A DNA stretch of 44,490 bases from Xanthomonas cassavae CFBP 4642 (GCF_000454545.1 NZ_CM002139.1:4724844-4769333); one strand, 5' to 3'. Counted from the stretch's first letter, positions 9,151 through 18,427 are shown. Notes: generated from the sequence alone by a model not told the origin. Program-made: numbers and translations.

Positions 9151-9560
9151 CTGGGAATTGGGAATTGGGGTGTAGCGGCTGCACTGGGTCGATAGCCCGA
9201 ATCCTCGTTTTTCATTCCCTCTGCTGCCGGTGCGTTCCGCTGTTGATTCTTTAATCTTTTGCTTCGCGCTTGCTGCTGCTTCGTGTTTGTTGCTTGTGGC
9301 TCGTTGATTGCGGATTGCGGGTCAGGCTGCCGGACACCGCTTTCCCTTCTCCCCTCGGGAGAAGGTGCCCCGCAGGGGCGGATGAGGGTACGCGCTGCAC
9401 TCTGCATTAGCGGTACAACGGCAAGCTCCGGGCGTTGCCGTCACTTCAATTGTTTTTCGCTGAAAAGAGTATGTCGGTAACGACGCGATGGCTGGTGTTC
9501 GCCTGACCAACGCGAGTTACGCAGGTGCCTGTCCGCCGCTGGCAGCCTGCCTTCATTCTC
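9151..9560. repeat. Intergenic repeat region
   Basis: A gene-free spacer containing GGGAATTGGGAATTGGGG just after the lipoprotein gene and, at 9357-9392, a 36-base repeat unit found identically at 20392-20427. Such short dispersed repeats are common between Xanthomonas genes. No coding sequence is supported. Confidence 0.6.
9357..9392 (+). repeat. Dispersed 36-bp intergenic repeat, copy 1
   Basis: GGGAGAAGGTGCCCCG continuing to GGATGAGGGTACG is identical to 20392-20427. It contains a CCCCGCAGGGG palindrome. Nearby CTTCTCCC forms an inverted repeat with GGGAGAAG. Confidence 0.8.
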
Positions 9561-9566
9561 ACCCGC

Positions 9567-9597
9567 AAAAAACCGGCGCTGTGCGAACAGCGCCGGT
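9567..9597 (-). terminator. Intrinsic terminator for the H1-like gene
   Basis: ACCGGCGCTGT, loop GCGA, ACAGCGCCGGT: a perfect 11-bp stem. On the minus strand it is followed by TTTTTT (the A-run at 9567-9572), 44 bases after the stop of the leftward gene. Confidence 0.9.
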
Positions 9598-9640
9598 CCT
9601 TCTGTCATACCGCTTGGTAGACGCCTGATGGCGGAATGCC

Positions 9641-10447
9641 TCAGCGGGCGACCCGCTTGGCGGCCTTCTTGCCCACGGCCTTGCGGGCGGCGGTGGTTTT
9701 GGCCACCGCACGCGTCGCCGGGGTCTTGGTCACCTTGGCGGCCTTCTTCAAGGCTGTCTTGGTCGCCGTCTTCTTCAGCGGTGCCTTCTTGACCGCTGCC
9801 TGCTTGGTGGCGGTCTGCTTGGCCACTGGCGCCTTCTTGGCAAGGCTCTTGGTAACCGAAGTCTTGACCGCTGCCGATGTGGCAGCCGCCTTCTTGGCCG
9901 CCGAGCGCGCACCCACCGTCGCCACGGCAGTCTTGCGCGCAGCTTTCTTGGCTGCGGTCTTGGCCGTCAGTACAGCGGCTTCGGCCTTGGCATTGGCCTT
10001 TGCGGTCTCCAGCTTCTGCCTGGTAGTGGCCTTGGTGGTGGCGATCTTCTTCTTGGCCGCGGCGCTGGTGCTGCTCAGCTTCTGCTTGGCGGCGTCCTTG
10101 GTCGAAACAAGCTTCTGCTTGGCCGCGTCCTTGGTGGCCACCAGCTTGTCCTTGGCAGCGTCCTTGGTCGCGCTCAACGAGCGCTTGGTCTTGGCCACGC
10201 GGCGCTTGACGGCACCTGCCGCTTGGCCGGCCTTCTCGGCCACGCGCTGCTCGGCCGTGACCACCGCCTTGCGTGCCCTGGCAACCCGCGTCTTGACCTC
10301 TTCCACCGCTGCACCGGCCACTTCCTGCACATTGCTGACCGCGTCGCTGGTGGTGCTGACGAGGATGTCGGTCGGTTCGGTTGCGCTGCTCTTTACGCTC
10401 TCGACGGCGTCGGACAGGGCTGCCGTCACACCATTGCCGTTGCTCAT
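9641..10447 (-). CDS. Histone H1-like Lys/Ala-rich protein
   Basis: A 268-aa, strongly basic, low-complexity protein. Residues 1-60 are more acidic and phasin-like (SDAVESVKSSATEPTDIL...). From about residue 90 it consists of near-repeats such as TKDAAKQKL and many KKA/AKK triplets like the C-terminal domain of eukaryotic H1 and AlgP/HctB-type bacterial proteins. It probably binds nucleic acid. An excellent ribosome binding site (AAGGAGG) precedes the ATG, and a perfect terminator follows. The repeat content makes it prone to length variation between strains. Confidence 0.8.
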   Translation of the reverse strand: MSNGNGVTAALSDAVESVKSSATEPTDILVSTTSDAVSNVQEVAGAAVEEVKTRVARARKAVVTAEQRVAEKAGQAAGAVKRRVAKTKRSLSATKDAAKDKLVATKDAAKQKLVSTKDAAKQKLSSTSAAAKKKIATTKATTRQKLETAKANAKAEAAVLTAKTAAKKAARKTAVATVGARSAAKKAAATSAAVKTSVTKSLAKKAPVAKQTATKQAAVKKAPLKKTATKTALKKAAKVTKTPATRAVAKTTAARKAVGKKAAKRVAR

Positions 10448-10687
10448 AGACCCTCCTTAATGGCATCAATGCGGGAGACGCGGGCGATGCGCGAGCATGC
10501 GAATGCTGAACAGGCATCGGATGAAGCGGACGCTACGCCGGCCCACACGGGCTGTCAACGCGAGGGCAGCCAGCGATGCAGAGTGCTTTCACCAGCAGTT
10601 AAATTGCGCGCTGGCACTCTCGTTCAGCTTGATTTACGTAGTCCCACGCCCTATTCCTTTCCCACCGCGTAACCCGGAATCCGTTCC

Positions 10688-12124
10688 ATGCGACCGCTTC
10701 CCACCTTGCTGACGCTTTCCCTGGCCGCCGCCTTTGGCGGCTTCGCTGCGACCGGCATCAATGCCTGGCTGGACAACCGCGCCGAGGCCACGCCAGCCGG
10801 CACTGCGACCTTTACCCTGCCGACGGCCGCCGCCTTGCCCGCAGCGGTCGCCGGCCAGCCAGTGCCCTCGCTGGCGCCGATGCTGCAACAGGCGATGCCG
10901 GCGGTGGTCAGCGTCAACACCAAGCAGGTCGTGCGGGTCCGCAACCCGTTCTTCAACGACCCGATCCTGCGCCGGCTGTTTCCGCAGGTACCGCAGGACC
11001 GCATCAATGAGTCGCTGGGGTCGGGCGTGATCATCGATGCGCAGAAGGGCTACGTGCTGACCAACCACCACGTGATCGAAAACGCCGACGATGTGCAGGT
11101 GACGCTGGGCGACGGCCGTACCGTCAAGGCCGACTTCATCGGCTCCGATGCCGACACCGATATCGCGTTGATCCGCATCAAGGCCGACAACCTCACCGAC
11201 ATCAAGCTGGCCGACAGCAATCAGCTGCGCGTGGGCGACTTCGTGGTGGCGATCGGCAACCCGTTCGGGTTCACCCAGACCGTCACCTCCGGCATCGTCT
11301 CGGCCGTGGGGCGCAGCGGGATTCGTGGGCTGGGCTACCAGAATTTCATCCAGACCGACGCTTCGATCAACCCGGGCAATTCCGGCGGTGCGCTGGTGAA
11401 CCTGCAGGGACAGCTGGTCGGCATCAATACCGCCAGCTTCAATCCGCAGGGCAGCATGGCCGGCAATATCGGCCTGGGCCTGGCGATTCCGTCCAACCTG
11501 GCGCGTAACGTGGTCGAGCAATTGGTGACCAAGGGCGTGGTGGTGCGCGGCACCCTGGGCCTGGAAACCCAGAACCTCACCCAACAGATGCTGCAGGGTC
11601 TGGGCGTGGATTCGCTGCGCGGCGCGCTGGTAACGCGCGTGTTGCCGGGCTCCGCCGCTGCCGCTGCCGGCGTGCAGCCAGGCGATGTGGTGGTGGGCGC
11701 CAACGACCAGCGCGTGGACAGCGCCGAAGCCTTGCACAACTACGAAGGTCTGCAGGCGGTGGGCAGTGCGGTGACGCTGGATATCCGTCGCGACGGCAAG
11801 CCGCTCACGCTCAAGACCACGTTGAAGGAACAGGATCGCGCGGTCACCGGCGACATGCTGGACCCGCGCCTGAGCGGGGCCACCTTCGTGGATCTGCCCG
11901 AATCGCTGCGTCAGTCCGGCATTACCGGGGTGATGGTCAGCGAGGTCAGACGCGGCGGACGCGCCGCAGCCAACGGCCTGGTCGCCGGCGATGTCATCGT
12001 GGCCAGCAGTGTGGGCGAGTTCGCCGACCTGGCCAGTTGGCGCGCCAATTTCCAACGCAAGCCGCAACAACTGGTGGTGCGCATCCTGCGTGGCAACGCG
12101 CAATACGACGCGCTCTTGCGTTGA
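10688..12124 (+). CDS. degQ: Periplasmic serine protease, HtrA/DegQ (MucD) type
   Basis: A 478-aa trypsin-like HtrA protease with chaperone activity expected in the periplasm. Residues 1-25 form the signal/anchor region. The protease domain (about 60-280) carries the triad His128 (TNHHV), Asp158 (ADTDIAL) and Ser232 (NPGNSGGAL). Two PDZ domains follow (about 285-375 with GALVTRVLPGSAAAAAGVQPGD; about 395-475 with VMVSEVRRGGRAAANGLVAGD). Two PDZ domains favour DegP/DegQ over DegS. An AlgU-linked mucD role is known in Pseudomonas, but no sigma or anti-sigma genes are adjacent here, so the symbol is tentative. No clear terminator was seen. Confidence 0.92.
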   Translation: MRPLPTLLTLSLAAAFGGFAATGINAWLDNRAEATPAGTATFTLPTAAALPAAVAGQPVPSLAPMLQQAMPAVVSVNTKQVVRVRNPFFNDPILRRLFPQVPQDRINESLGSGVIIDAQKGYVLTNHHVIENADDVQVTLGDGRTVKADFIGSDADTDIALIRIKADNLTDIKLADSNQLRVGDFVVAIGNPFGFTQTVTSGIVSAVGRSGIRGLGYQNFIQTDASINPGNSGGALVNLQGQLVGINTASFNPQGSMAGNIGLGLAIPSNLARNVVEQLVTKGVVVRGTLGLETQNLTQQMLQGLGVDSLRGALVTRVLPGSAAAAAGVQPGDVVVGANDQRVDSAEALHNYEGLQAVGSAVTLDIRRDGKPLTLKTTLKEQDRAVTGDMLDPRLSGATFVDLPESLRQSGITGVMVSEVRRGGRAAANGLVAGDVIVASSVGEFADLASWRANFQRKPQQLVVRILRGNAQYDALLR

Positions 12125-12240
12125 CGCAGTGTGCACGCTACCCCGCCTCCACTAACGCCTCCTACACCCCCCCGATGCTATTGCTACCGCACGACCGCAC
12201 GTGAGTGGCGGCTGCCATTAATGACTGAAGGAGATATCGT

Positions 12241-12603
12241 ATGAGCCCCACCAATACCGAACAGCTGAAGGACAACCTGAGCGAAGCCGGCACTCACCTG
12301 AAGTCGGCCGCCAGCGCTGCAGGCGAAGCCGTCAAGGGGGCGACCAGTGCGGCCGGCGATGAGCTCAAGCTCGGTCGTGCCAACGTCAAGGCCGAACTCT
12401 CCGACTCCGCACTGGCCGGCATGGCCGCTGCCGAATTCGGCGGTGCCGCCGCCAAAGAACAGATGGATGTGCTGGTTGCCAAGGGCAATGACCTGCTCGA
12501 CAGCGCCACCGATCTGATCCGCGAGCGCCCGCTGGCTGCCTTCGGCGTGGCTTTCGCCGCTGGCTGGGTCATCGCCAAGCTGGCACGCGGCAACGACAAC
12601 TAA
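12241..12603 (+). CDS. ElaB/YqjD-like (DUF883) inner-membrane protein
   Basis: A 120-aa protein with an Ala-rich amphipathic helical N-terminal region and a C-terminal transmembrane segment (RPLAAFGVAFAAGWVIAKLA). That architecture is the one of the ElaB/YqjD/YgaM family, some members of which bind ribosomes in stationary phase (known in E. coli). The ribosome binding site is near-ideal (AAGGAGATATCGT). It is first of a three-gene unit with YqjE- and YqjK-like genes, the same order as E. coli yqjD-yqjE-yqjK. Confidence 0.8.
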   Translation: MSPTNTEQLKDNLSEAGTHLKSAASAAGEAVKGATSAAGDELKLGRANVKAELSDSALAGMAAAEFGGAAAKEQMDVLVAKGNDLLDSATDLIRERPLAAFGVAFAAGWVIAKLARGNDN

Positions 12604-13092
12604 GTGGTGAGCGATCAGGCCTCTACGGCAGGCGATTCCGGCACGCCACGCGCGCGCCCGGATACTCCGGGACTAGATGAGAGTGTGCGTGCGGTCGGTG
12701 CTGCCGGTCGCGCCACGCTGGGCTCGGTCAAGGACACCAGCCGCGCATTGCGCCGGCTGGTATCGGCCGATCTGCAGCTGGCACGCAGCGCGTTTGGGCG
12801 TGGCCTGGCCTGGGCCTGCGTTGCCGTGGTCTTCGGTGCCTCGTCCTGGTTGCTACTGGCCGGTGCCATCATCGCTCTGCTGCAGCGTGCCGGCCTGTCG
12901 TGGTTCCAGGCGATGTTCTTTACCGCGCTGGCGAGTCTGCTGGTCACGGCCATCGCGGCATGGCGGGTGTTCTTCTATTTCGAGCACACCGGCATGAACG
13001 CAACGCGGCGGCAGCTGGTCAAGCTGGGCATCTTCGATGACAGCAGCGACGACGAGTCGGCCACAGCACCTGCCAGTGGAGGACAGTCATGA
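12604..13092 (+). CDS. YqjE-like phage-holin-family membrane protein
   Basis: A 162-aa protein beginning with GTG immediately after the TAA of the preceding gene (a second GTG at 12607 is an alternative). An N-terminal soluble part is followed by two hydrophobic helices (AWACVAVVFGASSWLLLAGAI and MFFTALASLLVTAIAAWRVFF), as in the YqjE/DUF1469 putative holin family. Its stop overlaps the ATG of the next gene (ATGA), indicating coupling. Confidence 0.8.
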   Translation: MVSDQASTAGDSGTPRARPDTPGLDESVRAVGAAGRATLGSVKDTSRALRRLVSADLQLARSAFGRGLAWACVAVVFGASSWLLLAGAIIALLQRAGLSWFQAMFFTALASLLVTAIAAWRVFFYFEHTGMNATRRQLVKLGIFDDSSDDESATAPASGGQS

Positions 13093-13472
13093 CGTTCGGC
13101 ACCTTGCGTCAACGCGTTGAACGCGCCGAAGTTCTGGTGGAAGGCCGTGCACAGGAAACGCGCCTGCACTGGAGGCAATTGCGCACGACTTGGCGTGCCG
13201 GCTGGTCGCCGGTGCGGATCGTACTTGTTGGTTTCGGGCTGGGCCTTGTCACCGGCCGCAACGAGCCACAGGCAGCGTTGGGCAGCATCGCCGGCAAACT
13301 CGGCGGCATTCCCAAGATCCTGCAGATGATCAGCACGATCTCTGCGCTATTGACCGCGCACCGCGCGCAGGAAGCCTCCGAACAGGCCGAACGCGCTGCC
13401 GACAATGCCGAGGAAGTTGCTGCCGATCCGCCGGTGACGGTGGTGCAGGTGCCAGTGGACCGGGCAGCCTGA
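13089..13472 (+). CDS. YqjK-like protein
   Basis: A 127-aa protein with a basic helical N-terminus (FGTLRQRVERAEVLVEGRAQE), a short hydrophobic segment (IVLVGFGLGLVTG) and an Ala/Glu-rich tail. Sequence similarity to YqjK is weak; the call rests on position as third gene of a yqjD-yqjE-like unit and on similar size. Coupled to the preceding gene through ATGA. Confidence 0.6.
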   Translation: MTFGTLRQRVERAEVLVEGRAQETRLHWRQLRTTWRAGWSPVRIVLVGFGLGLVTGRNEPQAALGSIAGKLGGIPKILQMISTISALLTAHRAQEASEQAERAADNAEEVAADPPVTVVQVPVDRAA

Positions 13473-13703
13473 CGCTGCTGGCTTTTCTCTCGGCAGCCCA
13501 CGCAGCCTGACTTTCGATTCTTCGGTGTGCCCTTCGATACGTAATTCGATCCCACACCGGCCTGGCCCTGCTACTGCGGCCGAGGCCGCCACGTTTCCAT
13601 TCTTCCGGCGACATCACGCGCACAGGCTCTGTGCGCGCCGTTGACGCGGTATGCCGATAATGGCCCACCGCTGGCAGCACGCCAGTCTGCTGCCAGAGCG
13701 CGC

Positions 13704-14810
13704 ATGTCTCTCTCCGTCCAATCACTGGATCCTGCCGCACCGGCAGAGTCGCTCCCGCCGCCTCCGGCACCGCGTCCGCGCGCGCCGGCCTCATTGGTCG
13801 TACTGGCCACGCTGGCGGTGGGCTACACGCTGTGGGCGGCGCAGACCATCATCCTGCCGATCATGCTGGCAGCGTTCTTCGCGCTGATCGGCAACCCCAT
13901 CCTGCGCGGACTGCGCAAGCTCTACATTCCACGGTTTCTGGGCGCGTTGCTGGTACTGTGCCTGGGCCTGGCGGGCACGGTCGCGCTGGCCGCGCAGCTG
14001 GCCGGTCCGGCGGCCGAATGGGCGCAGCAGGCGCCGCGACAGATGCGTCAGATTGCCCGTGACGTGCGCGATTTCACCAAACCGATGATGCAGGCCAACC
14101 AGGCGGCAGAGAATTTCGCACGCGCCGCCGGTGGCGAAGGCCAGCGCAGCGTGCAGATCGTGCGCACACAGATGGACGACCCGTACAAGGCCCTGGTGCG
14201 CACGCCCAAGCTGGCTGCTTCGGTGCTTGCGGTGGTGCTGCTGACCTTCTTCTTCATGGTCTACGGCGAAAGCCTGCAACGGCATGCGATCGCCCTGTTG
14301 CCCAACCGGCAACAGCAACGCTTCACGACCGAGATCATGCTGGACATCGAACGCGAGGTGTCGCGCTATGTGCTCACCATCAGCGTGATCAACACCCTGG
14401 TCGGTCTGATCTTTGCAGGCATCTTGTATGTCCTGCAGATTCCGCTGCCCGAGGCCTTGCTGTGGGGCACGGTGGTGGCGCTACTGAACTTCGCCCCCTA
14501 CGTCGGCCCGCTGATCGGCGTGCTGCTGATGCTGCTGATGGGCTTTGTGGAATTCCGTACCACGCTGTCCTCGCTGCTGCCGGCCATCGTGTACCTGGCG
14601 CTGCACACCATCGAAGGCCAGGTCGTCACGCCCATCGTGCTGGGCCGCCGCATGGCGATCTCGCCGCTGATGCTGATCCTGGCGCTGATGCTGTTCGGCT
14701 GGCTGTGGGGCATGGTCGGCCTGCTACTGGCGGTACCCCTGCTGGTCTGCATCAAGATGGTGCTGAGCCGGGTCGAGGGCATGCAGCGCTGGGCGAGGCT
14801 GCTTGAGTAG
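13704..14810 (+). CDS. AI-2E family transporter (PerM/UPF0118)
   Basis: A 368-aa polytopic membrane protein. Hydrophobic helices lie near residues 30-85 (TLWAAQTIILPIMLAAFFALIG), 170-190 and 230-345. The large central soluble loop (about 95-170) and the C-terminal run LLGAVPLLVCIKMV-like are characteristic of the family. Known members export autoinducer-2, act as Na+/H+ antiporters, or are uncharacterised; the substrate cannot be told here. The ATG at 13704 is preferred to a TTG at 13641 because the family begins close to the first helix. Confidence 0.82.
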   Translation: MSLSVQSLDPAAPAESLPPPPAPRPRAPASLVVLATLAVGYTLWAAQTIILPIMLAAFFALIGNPILRGLRKLYIPRFLGALLVLCLGLAGTVALAAQLAGPAAEWAQQAPRQMRQIARDVRDFTKPMMQANQAAENFARAAGGEGQRSVQIVRTQMDDPYKALVRTPKLAASVLAVVLLTFFFMVYGESLQRHAIALLPNRQQQRFTTEIMLDIEREVSRYVLTISVINTLVGLIFAGILYVLQIPLPEALLWGTVVALLNFAPYVGPLIGVLLMLLMGFVEFRTTLSSLLPAIVYLALHTIEGQVVTPIVLGRRMAISPLMLILALMLFGWLWGMVGLLLAVPLLVCIKMVLSRVEGMQRWARLLE

Positions 14811-14900
14811 CCGGGATTCGGGATTGGGCATTCGGGATTGGTAGAAGCAACCGCGCTGTTGCCGTTGCCAATCCCCAATCCCGATTCCCCAATCCCAACG
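14811..14900. repeat. Inverted cluster of GGGATTCGGGATTGGG repeats
   Basis: CGGGATTCGGGATTGGG at the left faces CCAATCCC...GATTCCCCAATCCC at the right (for example GGGATTGG at 14834-14841 against CCAATCCC at 14868-14875). On transcription it could fold into a long imperfect hairpin. Related units occur near 9155 and 28760. Confidence 0.65.
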
Positions 14901-14920
14901 CAAGCCCGTAAAATCGCGCA

Positions 14921-15658
14921 ATGAGCTTTCTCGTCCGCGCCATCACCCTCGACCTCGACGATACGTTGTGGCCTTTTGCGCCGATCGGTGCGCGCATCGA
15001 CCAGGTGGTGTACGACTGGATGCGCGAGCACAGTCCGGTGACCGCCGAGCGCTTCCCGGTTGAGGCCATGCGCGCGTTGCGCGAACGCAGCTTCGCCGAC
15101 AACCCGCAGTTGCATCACGACCTGAGCGCGCTGCGCCGGTTGACGCTGGAGATGGCCTTGCGCGAAAGCGGCGGCGATCTGGCGCTGGTGGAGCCGGCCT
15201 ACGAGGTGTTCTATGCCGCACGCAACCAGGTGGAGTGCTACCCGGATGCGCTCGATGCGCTGGCACGCATGGCCCGGCACGTGCCGGTCGCCGCGCTCAG
15301 CAACGGCAATGCCGACCTGCAGCGTATCGGGCTGATGCACCACTTCGCCTTCCAGCTGGGTTCGCGCGAACATGGCAGCGCCAAGCCGGAGGCCAGCATC
15401 TTCCTGGCCGCCTGCGCACGCCTGGAGGTACCGCCTGCACAGGTGCTGCATGTGGGCGACCACGAGCGCATGGATGTGCTCGGCGCGCTGGATGCCGGGC
15501 TGCGCGCGTGCTGGATCAACCGCGACGGCGCGCAGTGGTCCCACCCGACCCAGCAGCCGGACCTGGAATTCGACAGCCTCACCGGGTTGGCCGATTGGCT
15601 GGATGCCCAGCAACCGCACCCCGGCGCCGCGCACGATGGCATCTGCCTTCCCGCCTGA
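14921..15658 (+). CDS. HAD-superfamily hydrolase (subfamily IA phosphatase)
   Basis: A 245-aa protein with all four HAD motifs: DLDDTLW (nucleophile Asp11, acid Asp13), ALSNGNAD (motif II), the Lys in HGSAKPEASIF (motif III) and HVGDHERMDVLGALDAG (motif IV). The helical cap between motifs I and II marks subfamily IA, close to YjjG/GPH types. Substrate not determinable. It lies 40 bases ahead of the M17 aminopeptidase on the same strand and may share its transcript. Confidence 0.88.
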   Translation: MSFLVRAITLDLDDTLWPFAPIGARIDQVVYDWMREHSPVTAERFPVEAMRALRERSFADNPQLHHDLSALRRLTLEMALRESGGDLALVEPAYEVFYAARNQVECYPDALDALARMARHVPVAALSNGNADLQRIGLMHHFAFQLGSREHGSAKPEASIFLAACARLEVPPAQVLHVGDHERMDVLGALDAGLRACWINRDGAQWSHPTQQPDLEFDSLTGLADWLDAQQPHPGAAHDGICLPA

Positions 15659-15698
15659 GCCGCCCCCATCTGGCGCACGGCGCCATTGAAGGATATCC

Positions 15699-17069
15699 AT
15701 GTCGCACCTCACCGGTTTCACCGATCCCTCCGCCGCGGCGCTGCCGCTGCACGTGCTCGACCGCGAAGGCTTCGCGCACTGGTGCGCCGGGCAGCCCACG
15801 CGCGTGCTGGCGTGGGCGCAGGCACAGCGTTTCGATGCCGCACCGGGTAGTGTCTTGTTGCTGCCGGACGACCAGGGTCTGGCAGGGGCGGTCATCGGGA
15901 TCGGCGACCGCGCCGATGCCTACGCCTATGCGCATGCGCCGATGGCGTTGCCGCCGGCCAGCCGCTGGACCGTGGCGACCTCGCTGGATGATGCCGAGCA
16001 GGCGCTGCTGCACCTGGGCTGGGGGCTGGGCGCCTACCGCTTTGCGCGCTACCGCAAGATGCCGCGCGCACCGGCCGAACTGGCGGCCACGCCGTCCGCG
16101 CCGACGCGTGCGCTGATCGAGGCCTGCATCCGCGTGCGCGACTGGGTCAACACGCCCACCGAAGACATGGGCCCGGAGCAGCTGGAAGCGGCTACCCGTG
16201 CAGTGGCGCAGGCACACGGCGCGCAGGTGGAGGCGATCGTTGGCGATGCGCTGCTGGCGCAGAACTTCCCCACCATCCACGCCGTGGGTCGCGCCTCGCA
16301 TCGTGCGCCGCGGTTGATCCAGCTGCAGTGGGGCGATGCCGCGCATCCGCACCTGGTGCTGGTCGGCAAGGGCGTGTGCTTCGACACCGGCGGGCTGGAT
16401 CTCAAGCCCGCCGAAGGCATGCGCAACATGAAAAAGGACATGGGCGGCGCCGCTCATGCGCTGGCGCTGGCCGGGCTGGCGATGGCGCAGCAACTGCCGG
16501 TTCGGCTCACCCTGCTGATTGCCGCAGTGGAAAACGCCGTGGGCCCGAATGCCTTCCGCCCCGGCGAGGTGCTCACCACCCGCGCCGGCGTCACCGTGGA
16601 AGTGGACAACACCGATGCCGAAGGCCGTCTGGTGCTGTGCGATGCACTGAGCTACGCCACCGAGCAAAAGCCCGATCTGATCCTGGATTTCGCCACGCTC
16701 ACCGGCGCCGCCCGCATCGCGCTGGGCCCGGATCTGCCGGCGTTGTTCGCCAACGACGATGCGCTGGCACAGGCCTGGATCAGCGCCGGCGAGCAAACCC
16801 GTGACCCGGTCTGGCGCATGCCGTTGTGGCGGCCTTACCTGCGCTATCTCAACAGCCACGTGGCCGACATGGCCAATGCCGGCTCGCGCATGGCCGGCGC
16901 GGTGACCGCGGCGCTGTATCTGGAGCGCTTCGTGGCGCCAGGCCAGCCATGGGCGCATCTGGACGTCTACGCCTGGAACGACAGCGACCGCCCCGGCCGC
17001 CCGGCCGGCGGCGAGGCGCTGGCGCTGCGCTCGGCGTTTGCGATGCTGCAGCAACGCTACGGCGGCTGA
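15699..17069 (+). CDS. Leucyl aminopeptidase family protein (M17)
   Basis: A 456-aa di-zinc cytosolic aminopeptidase. Metal and catalytic residues are visible in VGKGVCFDTGGLDLKP (Lys, Asp), MKKDMGGAA (Asp) and the signature NTDAEGRL (Asp, Glu, catalytic Arg). The shorter, divergent N-terminal domain resembles the PepB-like/second-paralogue group rather than PepA (about 500 aa). It probably acts in peptide turnover. GAAGGATATCC precedes the ATG. Confidence 0.9.
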   Translation: MSHLTGFTDPSAAALPLHVLDREGFAHWCAGQPTRVLAWAQAQRFDAAPGSVLLLPDDQGLAGAVIGIGDRADAYAYAHAPMALPPASRWTVATSLDDAEQALLHLGWGLGAYRFARYRKMPRAPAELAATPSAPTRALIEACIRVRDWVNTPTEDMGPEQLEAATRAVAQAHGAQVEAIVGDALLAQNFPTIHAVGRASHRAPRLIQLQWGDAAHPHLVLVGKGVCFDTGGLDLKPAEGMRNMKKDMGGAAHALALAGLAMAQQLPVRLTLLIAAVENAVGPNAFRPGEVLTTRAGVTVEVDNTDAEGRLVLCDALSYATEQKPDLILDFATLTGAARIALGPDLPALFANDDALAQAWISAGEQTRDPVWRMPLWRPYLRYLNSHVADMANAGSRMAGAVTAALYLERFVAPGQPWAHLDVYAWNDSDRPGRPAGGEALALRSAFAMLQQRYGG

Positions 17070-17114
17070 GCGCCACAGGCCGGGACCTGCATTGCATGCG
17101 GCGCTAAACCGTCC

Positions 17115-17879
17115 TTACCCCGGAGCGCGCAACAACGGCGCAATCGTGCGCATGCGCGTCTGCGTGGCCGGGCCGACCAAGGCAAATGCGGTTTGGCCTT
17201 CAGCCCAGTACTGCGCCAACAACCGGCCATCGCGACGTTCGCCGGTCGGCATCGGCCCGCTGCGTGGACGCAGATACAGGCCAATGCGCGCGCCGTCGGC
17301 ATCGCTATACACCAGCATCGCAGCCGCGCCTTCCGGTGTGGAAAGCAACTGCCCACCACGCAGCGTATAGCCCTGCGCGCGCAGATCCGGCACGACGCCG
17401 GCGCGGCCGAAATGCGCGCGTAACCAGGGCTCCAGCTCGCTGCGCCGCCGCACGTCCAATGCCATGCCCTGATCCGCGCCGGCATCGGCATCGGCATCGG
17501 CAAACAGGCGATACGCGGCTACGGCATCGGCCATCGGAACACGCTGGCTGGCCAATTGGCGCTCACGCAGCTGCCAGCCCAGCGCGGTGCCCAGGCCCAG
17601 CGCCAGGACGCAGCTGGCCGCCACACCGGCGATGGTGCGGCGTCGCTGTCGCAGGCGGCGACGCACGGCTGCCGGTGTGACCAAGGCCGTGGACTCAACC
17701 GGCTGCGGACCCGCACAGGCCGCGCGCAATGCCTCGGCGTCGCGCTTCCAGCCGGCCACGCGTACGGCGGTGTCGGGATGCGCCTGCAACCAGGCCGACA
17801 CCCAGGCGCGCGCATCGGCGTCCAGGCGACCATCGACGTAGGCGTGCAGATCGTGCTCGGTAGGCGTGGGGCGCGTCAT
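17115..17879 (-). CDS. Anti-sigma factor (transmembrane)
   Basis: A 254-aa protein with a short N-terminal helical domain (EHDLHAYVDGRLDADARAWV), typical of anti-sigma factors and cytosolic. One transmembrane helix follows at about 82-102 (TIAGVAASCVLALGLGTALGW), then a periplasmic C-terminal domain. The first His lacks the full HxxxCxxC zinc motif. Its ATG overlaps the sigma gene's TGA (ATGA), the usual arrangement for a sigma/anti-sigma pair. It presumably holds the ECF factor inactive until a periplasmic or redox signal releases it. Confidence 0.85.
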   Translation of the reverse strand: MTRPTPTEHDLHAYVDGRLDADARAWVSAWLQAHPDTAVRVAGWKRDAEALRAACAGPQPVESTALVTPAAVRRRLRQRRRTIAGVAASCVLALGLGTALGWQLRERQLASQRVPMADAVAAYRLFADADADAGADQGMALDVRRRSELEPWLRAHFGRAGVVPDLRAQGYTLRGGQLLSTPEGAAAMLVYSDADGARIGLYLRPRSGPMPTGERRDGRLLAQYWAEGQTAFALVGPATQTRMRTIAPLLRAPG

Positions 17880-18427
17880 TTCATGATCCTCAACGCCGCT
17901 TCCGGCGAGACGGTCTTCGGCGCCGTAGCACCTGCATTGAGCAGCCGCAGGCGGTCGCGGGCCCGCGACAGGCGCGACATCACCGTGCCGATCGGGATGC
18001 CGAAGGTATCGGCCACCTCGCGGTAACTGAAACCTTCCACGCTGACCAGCAACAGCAGTGCGCGTTGCTCCGGTGGCAACTGACCAAGGCTGGTGAGCAA
18101 TGTCCTGCCGGCATGCACCCGTTCGGCGGAGGCGGACTGGCTCTCCTGTTGCGCCGAGAACAGGCCAAGCACGCGCTGCCAGCGCGCGGCACGCCGCTTT
18201 CCGTCCAGGAACTGCCGGTACAGGATGGCGAACAGCCAGGGCTGCAGGGCATCGGTGGTATGGCGGGTGCGCCAGCGGCGCAGTGCGCGCTCCAGGGTGG
18301 CCTGCACGAGATCGTCGGCCGCGGCCGGGTCGCCGGCGAGCGAACGCGCAAAACGCCGCAACGGGGGCAGCACCGCCTGCAGTTGGGTGTCGTCGAGCTC
18401 ATGCATGGGCAGTGGTGGCAGTGGCAT
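17876..18427 (-). CDS. ECF RNA polymerase sigma factor
   Basis: A sigma-70 family ECF factor, 183 aa from ATG 18427 or 176 aa from ATG 18406. Region 2 is about 20-80 (RRFARSLAGDPAAADDLVQATLERAL ... DALQPWLFAILYRQFLD). Region 4 is about 115-170 (LPPEQRALLLLVSVEGFSYREVADTFGIPIGTVMSRLSRARDRL), with a helix-turn-helix. No region 3, as expected for ECF. If the promoter proposed at 18437-18461 is right, transcription starts near 18430, so the 18427 start would be almost leaderless and 18406 deserves consideration. It directs, by inference, itself and the divergent catalase/b561 genes. Confidence 0.9.
   Translation of the reverse strand: MPLPPLPMHELDDTQLQAVLPPLRRFARSLAGDPAAADDLVQATLERALRRWRTRHTTDALQPWLFAILYRQFLDGKRRAARWQRVLGLFSAQQESQSASAERVHAGRTLLTSLGQLPPEQRALLLLVSVEGFSYREVADTFGIPIGTVMSRLSRARDRLRLLNAGATAPKTVSPEAALRIMK

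Noticed and set aside
10688..12124. DegS-type, single-PDZ protease
   Set aside because: Two PDZ-like regions and a 478-aa length fit DegP/DegQ better.
10634..12136. 500-codon open frame on the minus strand
   Set aside because: Mirror of the degQ gene, His/Gln/Arg-rich as typical of shadow frames.
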